A stretch of 44,726 nt of DNA from Hespellia stercorisuis DSM 15480 (GCF_900142165.1 NZ_FQZY01000033.1:1-44726), one strand, 5' to 3'. Shown: positions 24,430 to 32,834, numbered from the stretch's first letter. The notes: generated by a model from the sequence alone, not told the origin. Translations and numbers: made by a program.

Positions 24430-24864
24430 TTACCGCAGCTTATAATGTGGCCGCGGTTCGCCAAAAAACAACCACCGGATCACATCGTCCACAACAATAC
24501 AGAGTGCAGATAGAAAAAACCAGCCAAGACTGTACAACAGATTCACCGTCCCATGTACATAGGTAAAAGGAAGTCGGCTGTATGTCCAGACTTTCATTCC
24601 GTGGTCCAGCCAGTAGGTTCCCATGATTGCCTCGGCCAGCGTTGCGATGAGCATACCGACGATGCACTGCAGGATAAAGCTTGTTTCCCGGGAAAACAAG
24701 CTGTTGGTCATGCCAATCAGTACGGCTATAATTCCGCCCATGACGGCCATTCTCCAATTGGCGAGGTGTCCGCGCCACCATGTTTCGATTCCGAAATAAA
24801 TTCCACCGAAAATTACAAATAAAATCATATATTTAAAAATGCCATTTCTTATTTTTTTCAGCAT
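24430..24864 (-). CDS. Small membrane protein, putative ABC-transporter type IV (PF06541-like)
   Basis: This 144-residue protein has four hydrophobic segments. The IYFGIETWWRGH start and the SFILQCIVGMLIATLAEAIMG segment resemble the PF06541 'putative ABC-transporter type IV' family, whose function is not established. GGAG lies upstream of its ATG on the minus strand. It has no partner gene. Confidence 0.65.
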   Translation of the reverse strand: MLKKIRNGIFKYMILFVIFGGIYFGIETWWRGHLANWRMAVMGGIIAVLIGMTNSLFSRETSFILQCIVGMLIATLAEAIMGTYWLDHGMKVWTYSRLPFTYVHGTVNLLYSLGWFFLSALCIVVDDVIRWLFFGEPRPHYKLR

Positions 24865-24913
24865 AATAAACTCCTTCGGATTACGAACAGCGAACAGAGT
24901 CCGCTTTTCATAT

Positions 24914-25077
24914 TAGTACAGCGTCCTCGAAATAACTAGACCGAATTACTTGCCTATTTTCCCGATTGCACATATCAAAAAGCCTCAGCGTAGCCCGCTA
25001 CGCCTGCGTTTTTTGATATGTACACTCGAAAAAATATTCTGCGTAATTCGTCTAGTTATTTGCGGTACGCTGTACTA
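24914..25077. repeat. 164 bp nested imperfect palindrome (MITE-like)
   Basis: Outer arms: TAGTACAGCGT (24914-24924) with ACGCTGTACTA (25067-25077). Next: AAATAACTAGAC (24930-24941) with GTCTAGTTATTT (25050-25061), and GAATTAC (24943-24949) with GTAATTC (25043-25049). Inner: ACATATCAAAAA (24970-24981) with TTTTTTGATATGT (25009-25021). Core: CGTAGC (24989-24994) with GCTACG (24997-25002). The whole block can fold into one long hairpin. No coding frame is credible. The rest of 24865-25403 is AT-rich and holds only this element and the marR promoter. Confidence 0.8.
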
Positions 25078-25330
25078 GTATATCCACCTAAAAGAATATT
25101 CTTAGATGTTTTTGGATTTTCTTAGTTAGAAAGAGTAGTAATTAATGGAAATATAACACATATTCTAATTGTATGAGAAATTTGAGTGATTTGCAAGACA
25201 CGGTATTCTTTGGCAGTTGAAAACAGCAGATGGAGAAAGAAAGGATAGTCCATAAAAAATATATAGTTAGATATCAAAACAAATAATTGGACAAAAAAGA
25301 TAAAAAAAGTATAAAATATTATGATTTATA

Positions 25331-25377
25331 TTGACATATAGTAGCAATAATACTAATATAACCGTTAGATGTCTAAC
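25331..25377 (+). promoter_or_regulatory. Promoter and palindromic operator of the first MarR-ABC operon
   Basis: TTGACA (25331-25336) and TAATAT (25354-25359) have 17 bp spacing. GTTAGA-TG-TCTAAC (25364-25377) is a perfect palindrome directly after the -10, the size of a MarR site, suggesting autorepression. Confidence 0.75.
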
Positions 25378-25403
25378 TAATTTACGAAAGGAGAAGTGAT
25401 ATT

Positions 25404-25886
25404 ATGAAATGTGATTCAGACCAACTCCCCTTTGAGATGTTACTGCGGCAGATCGGACATCTGTATATGCAGCATTCGATTCGTTCTATTCAAAATTCGG
25501 ACTGCGAATTTCGCGGCGGGCAGGCGGGAATCTTATTTGCGCTGAAACGCCAGAAAACCATGTCTCAGAGAGAGTTAGCGGAAGCGTTGAGGATAAAACC
25601 TCCATCTGTTACCGCAGCAATCAAGAAACTGGAGAGCAGCGGACTTGTTATGCGGCAGCGGGATGAAAATGATCAGCGGGTGATGAAACTGCAGCTGACA
25701 ACGGAAGGTGAACGTTATGTGGAAAGAATTGTTCAATCAATCCGTGAAACGGAGACTTTGGCTATGCAGAACATCAGCCAGGAGGAAAAACTGTTTCTGC
25801 GCAGGCTGCTGATACAGATCAGAGATAATCTGTCAAAAGGGTATACAGAAGACGAAAGGCAGGAAGATTTTCATAAAATGTACTAA
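25404..25886 (+). CDS. MarR-family transcriptional regulator
   Basis: This 160-residue winged-helix protein has a helix-turn-helix MSQRELAEALRIKPPSVTAAIKKLESSGLV and wing MRQRDENDQRVMKLQLT. N- and C-terminal helices form the dimer interface. It lies first in an operon with two ABC exporter subunits and downstream of the GTTAGATGTCTAAC palindrome, so it probably represses its own operon until a drug or metabolite binds. Confidence 0.92.
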   Translation: MKCDSDQLPFEMLLRQIGHLYMQHSIRSIQNSDCEFRGGQAGILFALKRQKTMSQRELAEALRIKPPSVTAAIKKLESSGLVMRQRDENDQRVMKLQLTTEGERYVERIVQSIRETETLAMQNISQEEKLFLRRLLIQIRDNLSKGYTEDERQEDFHKMY

Positions 25887-25948
25887 GGAGGAACCTTGGT
25901 ACCTACGCAACATAATTTTAGCAGGATGATAAGAAAGGAATAGCAAAC

Positions 25949-28390
25949 ATGTCAAAACTATTTAAGTATATGAAAGCATATTGGAAGACGATTGTTGTGA
26001 TCGTTGCAATTCTGATTGTGCAGGCATACTGTGACTTGTCCCTCCCGGCGTACACGTCCGATATTGTAAATATCGGTATTCAGCAGGGTGGTGTAGGTGA
26101 CAGGATACCAATGAAGATTGCACAGGAGGATATGGAAAAAATCAAACTTTTCATGTCGGATGAGAACGTACAGAAGGTGGAAAAAGCATATGAGGAAGAT
26201 TTAGATACATATGATAAACCGGCGTATGTTCTAAAGAAAAGCATGCAGGATGATGAAGACCAGATGTCGAAACTGTCAGATATCATGGGAACGCCGATGA
26301 TGCTGACGTCCGGATTTGAGTCAGAAAGCGATATGACAAATCAGATCAAGGACCAGATCATCGAGCAGATGAAGAGCAGCGCAGCAGCCCAGAGGGAAGC
26401 GGCCCAGGCGGCGATGGCGGCCCAGGGTGCAGGGACAGATGCGGAAACCCAGGCGGCGATGGCGGCCCAGGGTGCAGGGACAGACGCAGCAGCACAGGCG
26501 GCGATGGCGGCCCAGGGTGCAGGGACAGATGCGGAAGCCCAGGCGGCGATGGCAGAACAGGCACAGGCGATGGCGAACATCACAGAGGACACCAGTATGT
26601 TCGATATCATGAAGATGCTGCCGGAGGAACAGCGCCTACAGCTCGTGGATAAGATGTCTGAGCAGATGGATGACATGCCGGACACCATTATGGAGCAGGC
26701 AGCCATCAGCTATGTAAAGACAGCTTATGACCATCTGGGAATCAATATGGAGAAATTACAGACGAACTACATTCTGACAACGGGTGCGAAGATGCTTGCA
26801 CTTGCATTTTTAGGAATGCTTGCCAGTGTGCTGGTGGGGCTGCTGGCATCGAGAGTCGGAGCTTCGGCTGGACGTGATCTGCGAGGTCAGGTGTTCAACA
26901 AGGTAGTCGGATTCTCCAACAGCGAGTTTGATAAATTTTCAACCGCATCACTGATCACGCGAAGCACCAACGACATCCAGCAGATTCAGCTGCTGACAGT
27001 CATGATTCTGCGTATGGTACTGTATGCGCCGATTCTTGCAATCGGAGGTGTGTACCGGGTATTCCAGACGAATGTATCCATGTCCTGGATTATCGGTCTT
27101 GCGGTAATCATCATCGTGGGTGTTGTGGCAGTGCTCTTTACCATCGTGATGCCGAAATTCAAGATACTGCAGAATCTGGTAGATAAACTGAACCTGGTGA
27201 CCAGAGAGATTCTGACAGGACTTTCCGTTATCCGTGCATTCAGCACAGAGAAATACGAGGAAGAGCGTTTTGATAAGGCAAATGTGAATCTGACAAAAAC
27301 GAATCTGTTTGTCAACCGTGCCATGACATTCATGATGCCGGTGATGATGCTGGTGATGAACGGCGTTTCGGTTCTGATTGTATGGACCGGAGCCCACGGT
27401 ATCGACGAAGGACAGATGCAGGTCGGCGATATGATGGCATTTATCCAGTATACTATGCAGATCATCATGGGATTCTTGATGCTCTGTATGATCTCCATCA
27501 TGCTCCCGAGAGCAGCAGTGTCTGCATCCCGCGTGGATGAGGTTCTGACCAGTGAGACAATCATTCATGATCCGGAGAATGCGAAGAAGCTGCCGGTCAG
27601 TGGAAAGGGTGTTGTCAAATTTGATCATGTGTCCTTCCGGTATCCGGGTGCGGAGGAGGATGTGCTCGAGGATATTAATTTCACTGCAAAACCGGGTGAG
27701 ACAACGGCAATCATTGGAAGTACAGGAAGTGGAAAATCCACGCTGATCAACCTGATTCCCAGATTTTATGATGTGACCAGTGGAAAGGTTACCATGGATG
27801 GTGTGGATGTGAGAGATATTTCCCAGCACACACTCCGGGATAAGCTGGGCTACGTTCCGCAGAAGGGCGTGTTGTTCTCCGGAACCATCGCATCCAATAT
27901 CCTCTACAGCGATCCAGATGAAAGCAAAGAGACCATGGAATGGGCGGCTGATATTGCTCAGGCCACAGAGTTCATCGATGAGAAGCGCAAGGGATACGAC
28001 AGTGATATTTCTCAGGGCGGAGCCAATGTATCCGGTGGTCAGAAACAGCGACTTTCAATTGCAAGAGCGATTGCCAAGAGACCGGATGTCTATATTTTTG
28101 ACGACAGTTTTTCCGCACTGGATTACAAGACAGATGTGACGCTGCGTAAAGCATTGAAGGAGGGCACATCGGACAGCACGGTCATCATTGTGGCACAGCG
28201 GATCAGTACCATACTCCATGCGGAGCAGATCATTGTGTTGGATGACGGAAAAGTTGCGGGAATCGGTTCCCACAGAGAACTGCTCAACAGCTGTGAAGTT
28301 TATCAGCAGATTGCGCTGTCACAGTTGTCGGCGGCAGAGTTAAAGAAAGACCTGGAAGATACAAGCATCTTAGGAAAGGAGGACAGATAA
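25949..28390 (+). CDS. ABC exporter half-transporter, degenerate-site subunit, with an internal tandem-repeat insertion
   Basis: This is an 813-residue TMD-NBD protein, longer than the usual 570-620. The extra length is mostly an extracytoplasmic insert between TM1 and TM2 (about residues 40-260), containing three 15-residue repeats at 153-197. The NBD has Walker A GSTGSGKST (Lys596), signature VSGGQKQR and Walker B VYIFDDSFSALD, where the catalytic Glu is Asp. That marks the non-hydrolysing site of a heterodimeric exporter. The partner is the next gene, 1 bp after its stop. A role in drug or peptide export is inferred. Confidence 0.9.
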   Translation: MSKLFKYMKAYWKTIVVIVAILIVQAYCDLSLPAYTSDIVNIGIQQGGVGDRIPMKIAQEDMEKIKLFMSDENVQKVEKAYEEDLDTYDKPAYVLKKSMQDDEDQMSKLSDIMGTPMMLTSGFESESDMTNQIKDQIIEQMKSSAAAQREAAQAAMAAQGAGTDAETQAAMAAQGAGTDAAAQAAMAAQGAGTDAEAQAAMAEQAQAMANITEDTSMFDIMKMLPEEQRLQLVDKMSEQMDDMPDTIMEQAAISYVKTAYDHLGINMEKLQTNYILTTGAKMLALAFLGMLASVLVGLLASRVGASAGRDLRGQVFNKVVGFSNSEFDKFSTASLITRSTNDIQQIQLLTVMILRMVLYAPILAIGGVYRVFQTNVSMSWIIGLAVIIIVGVVAVLFTIVMPKFKILQNLVDKLNLVTREILTGLSVIRAFSTEKYEEERFDKANVNLTKTNLFVNRAMTFMMPVMMLVMNGVSVLIVWTGAHGIDEGQMQVGDMMAFIQYTMQIIMGFLMLCMISIMLPRAAVSASRVDEVLTSETIIHDPENAKKLPVSGKGVVKFDHVSFRYPGAEEDVLEDINFTAKPGETTAIIGSTGSGKSTLINLIPRFYDVTSGKVTMDGVDVRDISQHTLRDKLGYVPQKGVLFSGTIASNILYSDPDESKETMEWAADIAQATEFIDEKRKGYDSDISQGGANVSGGQKQRLSIARAIAKRPDVYIFDDSFSALDYKTDVTLRKALKEGTSDSTVIIVAQRISTILHAEQIIVLDDGKVAGIGSHRELLNSCEVYQQIALSQLSAAELKKDLEDTSILGKEDR
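26405..26539 (+). repeat. Three in-frame 45 bp tandem repeats inside the ABC exporter gene
   Basis: Copies start at 26405, 26450 and 26495 and differ at only a few bases; a partial fourth copy starts at 26540. Each encodes QAAMAAQGAGTDA plus two variable residues. The repeat lies in the outer loop of the transporter and keeps frame. Confidence 0.9.
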
Positions 28391-28391
28391 T

Positions 28392-30233
28392 ATGGCAGAG
28401 AACACAGGAAGACGACCAAGAGGTCCCATGGGCCGCGGAGCAATGGGAGCCGGTGAGAAGGCGAAGGATTTTAAAGGCACAATGAAGAAATTATTTGTCT
28501 ACCTTGCAGAGTATAAAATTCAGATATTTTTTGTGGTATTATTTGCAATCGGAGGAACGATATTCAGTATTGTCGGACCGAAGATTCTGGGAAAAGCGAC
28601 GACGGAGATTTTCAACGGACTGGTGAATAAGGTGTCCGGCGGATCCGGGATGGATTTCGAAAAAATCGGACGGATCCTGGCGTGGACATTGGGACTGTAT
28701 CTGGTCAGCGCACTGTTTTCCTTTATTCAGGGTTACATCATGACGGGCGTCTCCCAGAGACTGACGTACCGTCTGCGAAAGGAACTGTCGGCGAAGATCA
28801 ACCGGATGCCGATGAACTATTTTGACACCAAGACACACGGTGAAGTGCTGTCACGTTTTACAAATGATATTGACACACTGAGCCAGAGCCTGAACCAGAG
28901 TGCCACACAGTTGATTACCTCGGTGACGACGATCATCGGTGTGCTGGTTATGATGCTGAGCATCAGCCCGCTGATGACGGTGGTGGCGCTGCTGATCCTT
29001 CCAATTTCTCTTGGCCTGATCTCAGGGATCATGAAGAAGTCGCAGAAATATTTCCGTGGACAGCAGGAATATCTGGGAAATGTAAACGGACAGGTGGAGG
29101 AGGTCTATGGCGGACATAATATCGTAAAGGTCTTCAATAAAGAGCACGACGTGAAGGAAGAGTTTGACCGTACCAACGCGAAGTTGTATGAGTCCGCATG
29201 GAAATCCCAGTTTCTGTCAGGGATGATGATGCCGATCATGCAGTTTGTCGGTAATCTGGGATATGTGGGCGTGGCGATTCTCGGCGGATATCTTGCAATC
29301 AGGAAAACCATTGAAGTAGGAGATATCCAGTCCTTTATCCAGTACGTGCGAAGCTTTACTCAGCCGATCCAGCAGGTGGCACAGGTGGCCAACATGCTGC
29401 AGTCTACAGCCGCAGCCTCGGAGCGTGTGTTTGAGTTCCTGGGCGAGGAAGAGGAGGATCAGACGGTTGCAGATCCGGTATCAGTGGAAGGTCTGGAAGG
29501 AAATGTAGAATTTAAGGATGTACATTTCGGATACAACGAAGATAGAATTATCATCAATGACTTCTCGGCCAAGGTAAGTGAGGGACAGAAGATTGCCATC
29601 GTAGGACCTACGGGAGCCGGTAAGACGACCATGATCAAGCTGCTGATGCGGTTCTATGATGTGAACAGCGGAGCGATTCTGATCGATGGGCATGATGTCA
29701 GGGACTTCAATCGAAGTGAGCTTCGCCAGATGTTTGGTATGGTACTGCAGGATACCTGGCTGTTCCACGGAAGCATCAAGGATAACATCCGTTACGGCAA
29801 GCTGGACGCGACTGACGAGGAAGTGATTGAGGCAGCCAAGGCCGCTCATGTGCACCGATTTGTGAAGACACTGCCGAACGGCTATGATATGGAACTGAAT
29901 GAGGAGGCCAGCAATGTGTCCCAGGGACAGAAGCAGCTTCTGACGATCGCCAGAGCAATCTTGGCCGATCCTAAGATTCTGATCCTGGATGAGGCCACCA
30001 GTTCCGTGGATACCAGAACTGAGGAGCGGATCCAGAAGGCTATGGATAACCTGATGAGGGGAAGAACCAGCTTTGTCATCGCCCACAGATTATCGACGAT
30101 TCGTGATGCAGACCTGATTCTGGTCATGAACAACGGTGACATCGTGGAGCAGGGCAATCATGAGGAACTGCTGGCAGCAGGCGGATTTTACGCGGATCTG
30201 TACAACAGTCAGTTTGAGAGTGCGATTGCATAA
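28392..30233 (+). CDS. ABC exporter half-transporter, catalytic subunit
   Basis: This 613-residue TMD-NBD protein has a charged Gly/Arg-rich N-terminus, six TM helices and an NBD with Walker A GPTGAGKTT, signature VSQGQKQL and Walker B ILILDEATSSVD with the catalytic Glu. It complements the Asp-carrying partner before it, so the pair forms a heterodimer with one full ATP site. GGAGG precedes the ATG. A terminator follows at 30293. Confidence 0.92.
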   Translation: MAENTGRRPRGPMGRGAMGAGEKAKDFKGTMKKLFVYLAEYKIQIFFVVLFAIGGTIFSIVGPKILGKATTEIFNGLVNKVSGGSGMDFEKIGRILAWTLGLYLVSALFSFIQGYIMTGVSQRLTYRLRKELSAKINRMPMNYFDTKTHGEVLSRFTNDIDTLSQSLNQSATQLITSVTTIIGVLVMMLSISPLMTVVALLILPISLGLISGIMKKSQKYFRGQQEYLGNVNGQVEEVYGGHNIVKVFNKEHDVKEEFDRTNAKLYESAWKSQFLSGMMMPIMQFVGNLGYVGVAILGGYLAIRKTIEVGDIQSFIQYVRSFTQPIQQVAQVANMLQSTAAASERVFEFLGEEEEDQTVADPVSVEGLEGNVEFKDVHFGYNEDRIIINDFSAKVSEGQKIAIVGPTGAGKTTMIKLLMRFYDVNSGAILIDGHDVRDFNRSELRQMFGMVLQDTWLFHGSIKDNIRYGKLDATDEEVIEAAKAAHVHRFVKTLPNGYDMELNEEASNVSQGQKQLLTIARAILADPKILILDEATSSVDTRTEERIQKAMDNLMRGRTSFVIAHRLSTIRDADLILVMNNGDIVEQGNHEELLAAGGFYADLYNSQFESAIA

Positions 30234-30292
30234 AACCGTTTCCAAATATCAGCTTTTACAATAAAAGACAGGAGTGCTTTAGCACTGGATGA

Positions 30293-30333
30293 AACCGGCA
30301 GGGGAGACAGGAGGTCTTCCCCGCCGGTTTTTT
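30293..30333 (+). terminator. Rho-independent terminator of the first exporter operon
   Basis: AACCGGC plus GGGGAGA (30293-30307) pairs with TCTTCCCC plus GCCGGTT (30315-30329), with one bulged A, followed by six T. Confidence 0.85.
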
Positions 30334-30383
30334 GCCGGAGGAGAGTGCAAAAACGATGGAAATATGTTATGATAATCAATAAA

Positions 30384-30548
30384 GTAAAGCGGACATTCGC
30401 AATCCGCGCTGCTATTTGCTCATGAACATCCTGCAGTTACGCTGCCTTTCAGCAGGGGCTTTTAATCCCCTGCTGAAACAAGCATCCCCTTTACCCACCA
30501 CTTAGTGCTCTACGCACTTGAAGTGGGGGAATGCTTACAGATGTTCAA
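30384..30548 (+). repeat. Left copy of a 165 bp inverted repeat with three hairpins
   Basis: It is the inverted counterpart of 32261-32426 with about ten differences, roughly 94 percent identity. Within it: AGCGGA/TCCGC at the outer edge; TTTCAGCAGGGG/CCCCTGCTGAAA in the middle; and an inner long hairpin AAGCATCCCC...GGGGGAATGCTT that encloses CCACTT/AAGTGG. The interval 30234-30597 holds only the terminator and this repeat. Confidence 0.9.
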
Positions 30549-30597
30549 CCTGTAAATAAAGAGCAGAAATATCGCCAACAGAATAAGGAGGACGCTT

Positions 30598-31086
30598 ATG
30601 CGAAAAGCAGAATTAACGAATAAAATGGTTCATTTCTATGGGAACAGCATTGGTGAAATCGGGCACTTCTTTAAAGTGCATGAGTTTGCGGCGCTGATCG
30701 GAAAACTGGAAGGACTCGATGAAAAGACACAGGAGACGCTGGAAATGGCTGCAATCGTGCATGATATTGCCTGCCCATTATGCAGAGAGAAATATGGCAA
30801 CGCGAACGGGAATCACCAGGAGGCAGAAAGCGAGGCACTGTTGCGCCCATTTCTGGAGGAATTTGAACTGCCGGAGGATGTCAGAGAGAGAATTATTTTT
30901 CTGGTAACGCATCATCACACCGTTTCTAATATAGAGGGCATCGATTATCAGATATTGATAGAGGCTGACTTTCTGGTGAATGCCGCAGAAATGCAGATGG
31001 GAATTGAAAGCATCCGTAACTTCCGGAATAAAATTGTGAAGACGAATGCGGGGAAGGCGCTCTTTGACTCGATTTATCTGTCGTAG
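30598..31086 (+). CDS. HD-domain phosphohydrolase-like protein
   Basis: This 162-residue protein has an HD metal-site pattern: His28 in KVHEFAALIGKLEGL, His55-Asp56 in AAIVHDIA, His105-107 in VTHHHT and Asp124 in IEADFLVN. The family hydrolyses nucleotides or phosphodiesters; the substrate is unknown. AAGGAGG precedes the ATG. It lies alone inside the segment bounded by the inverted repeats, in the same direction as the Rpn-type gene, and may be cargo of that unit. Confidence 0.82.
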   Translation: MRKAELTNKMVHFYGNSIGEIGHFFKVHEFAALIGKLEGLDEKTQETLEMAAIVHDIACPLCREKYGNANGNHQEAESEALLRPFLEEFELPEDVRERIIFLVTHHHTVSNIEGIDYQILIEADFLVNAAEMQMGIESIRNFRNKIVKTNAGKALFDSIYLS

Positions 31087-31136
31087 TGTTTCGGAAAATA
31101 AAATGCTCTTATCGGAAGGGGGGGATATCCTTTACA

Positions 31137-31188
31137 AGGTTAAAAATAAGACATAACACTCCATAGGTCAAAAATAAGTCATAAAACT
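31137..31188 (+). repeat. Two 24 bp direct repeats just upstream of the Rpn gene promoter
   Basis: AGGTTAAAAATAAGACATAA at 31137 and AGGTCAAAAATAAGTCATAA at 31165 are repeats with 28 bp period, each ending in (A/C)ACT. They end 5 bp before the -35 hexamer, a position suited to a regulator binding in tandem. Confidence 0.7.
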
Positions 31189-31192
31189 TTGA

Positions 31193-31221
31193 TTGACAAG
31201 AAACTGGAAGAATGCTATTGT
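31193..31221 (+). promoter_or_regulatory. Promoter of the Rpn-type gene
   Basis: TTGACA (31193-31198) and TATTGT (31216-31221) have 17 bp spacing, with an extended TGC before the -10. A leader of about 150 bases follows, containing a GCAAATG/CATTTGC hairpin (31269-31288) and the palindrome ATTCAG-G-CTGAAT (31301-31313). A second TTGCAA-17-TATAAT (31338-31366) lies almost on the start codon and is probably not used. Confidence 0.6.
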
Positions 31222-31380
31222 AGGACTACAAATTCTAATCAGGGGACATTCGTCACCATAGAATTTCAGCAAATGAATACACATTTGCGAATCTTTAATT
31301 ATTCAGGCTGAATCGGCCAGAGACTTCAAAACGATTGTTGCAATGAAATGAAAAAATCTTTATAATGAAAGGAGACGTGC

Positions 31381-32274
31381 ATGAGCAAAAGCACAAAAGA
31401 AGTGATTCAATGGCATCCGGCGTTTTCCGCCTCGGTTCAGATTGAATTTGAGGATGAAAAAGAAAAACTTTCTTTCGAGTCGGAGCATCTGCTTGGGAAG
31501 AAGCCGATGCAGATTGATGAACTTGTTATCAAAGTCAAAGAGAAAGAAACTATCCATAAAAATATCGGGAGAATATTTCGAAGATATAACATTATTGAGT
31601 ATAAGGATCCCGATGATTATCTAAGTGTCAATGATTTTTATAAGGTATATGGTTATACTTGTTTTTATCAGGCAGATACAGAAAAAGTAAGACAAATTGA
31701 ACCGGACGAGCTTACGATTACGTTTATCTGCAATCATTTTCCAAGAGAAATGATAAAGCATCTTCAGGATTTTCGGAGACTGAGCGCTGTGAAGCAGGGA
31801 GCAGGAATATATTATCTGAAAGGTGATTCTTTTCCGATACAGCTCATCATTACAAAAGAACTGGACCCGAAGGAAAATCGATGGCTTCGAAGTCTGCGCA
31901 AGGATATTCATGATAAAGAAGAAATCGAAGAATTATTGCGCTGTTATGAGGGAAAGAAGAAATCGAAGCTATATCAGGTTGCAATGGATGTGATAACGAA
32001 AGCAAACTGGAAAGCAATGAAGGAGGCGAAAGCGGAAATGTGTGAAGCGTTAAAAGAACTGATGGCAGAAGAGTTTGAAGAGCTGTCCAGAGAAGTGACA
32101 GAACAGGTGACAGAGCAGGTAACAGATCAGGTGACGGTAAAGATGATTCAAAATGCTTTTGACAGCCTTGGTGATGCGAAGAAAGTAGCAGAGATATTAA
32201 AATTACCGATCGAGAGTGTTGAGAAGGCGATTGCGGAAATGAACACGAAACGGTATGAATTTGAACATCTGTAA
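31381..32274 (+). CDS. Rpn/YhgA-like PD-(D/E)XK nuclease-family protein
   Basis: This 297-residue protein belongs to a clostridial family annotated as Rpn-type recombination-promoting nuclease/putative transposase. The core IIEYKDPDDYLSVNDFYKVYGY (about 75-96) carries the E-x-K part of the fold. Earlier acidic residues lie in QIDELVIK. The C-terminal third is a charged helix with TEQVTEQVTDQVT (about 238-250) and a small helical end. AAAGGAGAC precedes the ATG. Its last codons and stop lie inside the right inverted repeat, so repeat and gene have probably moved as one unit. Nuclease activity is inferred. Confidence 0.8.
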   Translation: MSKSTKEVIQWHPAFSASVQIEFEDEKEKLSFESEHLLGKKPMQIDELVIKVKEKETIHKNIGRIFRRYNIIEYKDPDDYLSVNDFYKVYGYTCFYQADTEKVRQIEPDELTITFICNHFPREMIKHLQDFRRLSAVKQGAGIYYLKGDSFPIQLIITKELDPKENRWLRSLRKDIHDKEEIEELLRCYEGKKKSKLYQVAMDVITKANWKAMKEAKAEMCEALKELMAEEFEELSREVTEQVTEQVTDQVTVKMIQNAFDSLGDAKKVAEILKLPIESVEKAIAEMNTKRYEFEHL

Positions 32275-32426
32275 GCATTCCCCCCACTTCAAGTCTGTAG
32301 AGTACTAAGTGGTGGGTAAGGGGGATGCTTGTTTCAGCAGGGGATTAAAAGCCCCTGCTGAAAGGCAGCGTAGCGGCAGGATGTTCATGAGCAAGTAGCA
32401 GAGCGGATTGCGAATGTCCGCTTTAC
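32261..32426 (-). repeat. Right copy of the 165 bp inverted repeat
   Basis: This is the reverse complement of 30384-30548 with about ten differences. It contains the stop codon of the Rpn-type gene at its inner edge. Its outer edge at 32426 coincides with the beginning of the truncated DUF1905 reading frame. It forms the same three hairpins. Confidence 0.9.
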
Positions 32427-32683
32427 GCATGTATTGAAGCTGTGCCGGAAAAGGTGGTGCGTATGTGCGTATGCCATTTGACATACGAAGAGAATTTGAA
32501 AAAGGGCGCGAAAAGGTTCAGGCATCCTTTGACGGTGAGCCATACACCGGCAGCATCGTGAACATGGGCATCAAAAATGAGGACGGTTTTATCTGCTACA
32601 TTTTAGGCATTTGCAAGGATATCAGGGCGAAAATCGGAAAGAAGCCCGGTGAAATGGTGTCAGTGACGATCAGGGAGTTATGA
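32427..32683 (+). pseudogene. DUF1905 protein remnant, decapitated and frameshifted
   Basis: From GTG 32465 the frame encodes RMPFDIRREFEKGREKV, FDGEPYTGSIVNMG, CYILGICKDIRAKIGKKPGE and VSVTIREL, typical of small DUF1905 proteins. The family's preceding segment is split: IEAVPEK is read in one frame from 32433, then GGAYVRMPFD in another. This is consistent with loss of one A in GGAAAAGG near 32447-32454. Nothing of the normal N-terminus remains upstream, since the inverted repeat ends at 32426. A short product from 32465 remains possible but has no clear ribosome site. Confidence 0.6.
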
Positions 32684-32702
32684 TAAATAGTAGGACTACC
32701 GC

Positions 32703-32775
32703 TTGACATTTCCGATCAGATTGCTATAATTACTAGGAGCCTAACTATTAGCCACCTAGTAACTAGCTGCCTAAC
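32703..32775 (+). promoter_or_regulatory. Promoter and repeated operator of the second MarR-ABC operon
   Basis: TTGACA (32703-32708) and TATAAT (32725-32730) have 16 bp spacing. Two direct repeats, ACTAGGAGCCTAAC (32732-32745) and ACTAGCTGCCTAAC (32762-32775), are spaced 30 bp apart, about three helical turns. ACTAGG (32732) and CCTAGT (32755) also form an inverted pair. This is probably the MarR control region. Confidence 0.7.
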
Positions 32776-32834
32776 AAAAGGCGGTCTGGAGAGCCAGGGC
32801 AAGATAATTAGAGAAAAAGTGATTGAATATCCAT

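Noticed and set aside
26405-26539. CRISPR-like array
   Set aside because: The 45 bp repeats are contiguous without spacers and encode protein in frame.
26948-27829. 293-codon minus-strand frame inside the ABC exporter gene
   Set aside because: It lies opposite a clear TMD-NBD gene and shows no family motif; His/Cys-rich shadow.
31338-31366. TTGCAA-17-TATAAT promoter next to the Rpn start
   Set aside because: It would start transcription within about 10 bases of the ATG and cut the ribosome site; the promoter at 31193 fits better.
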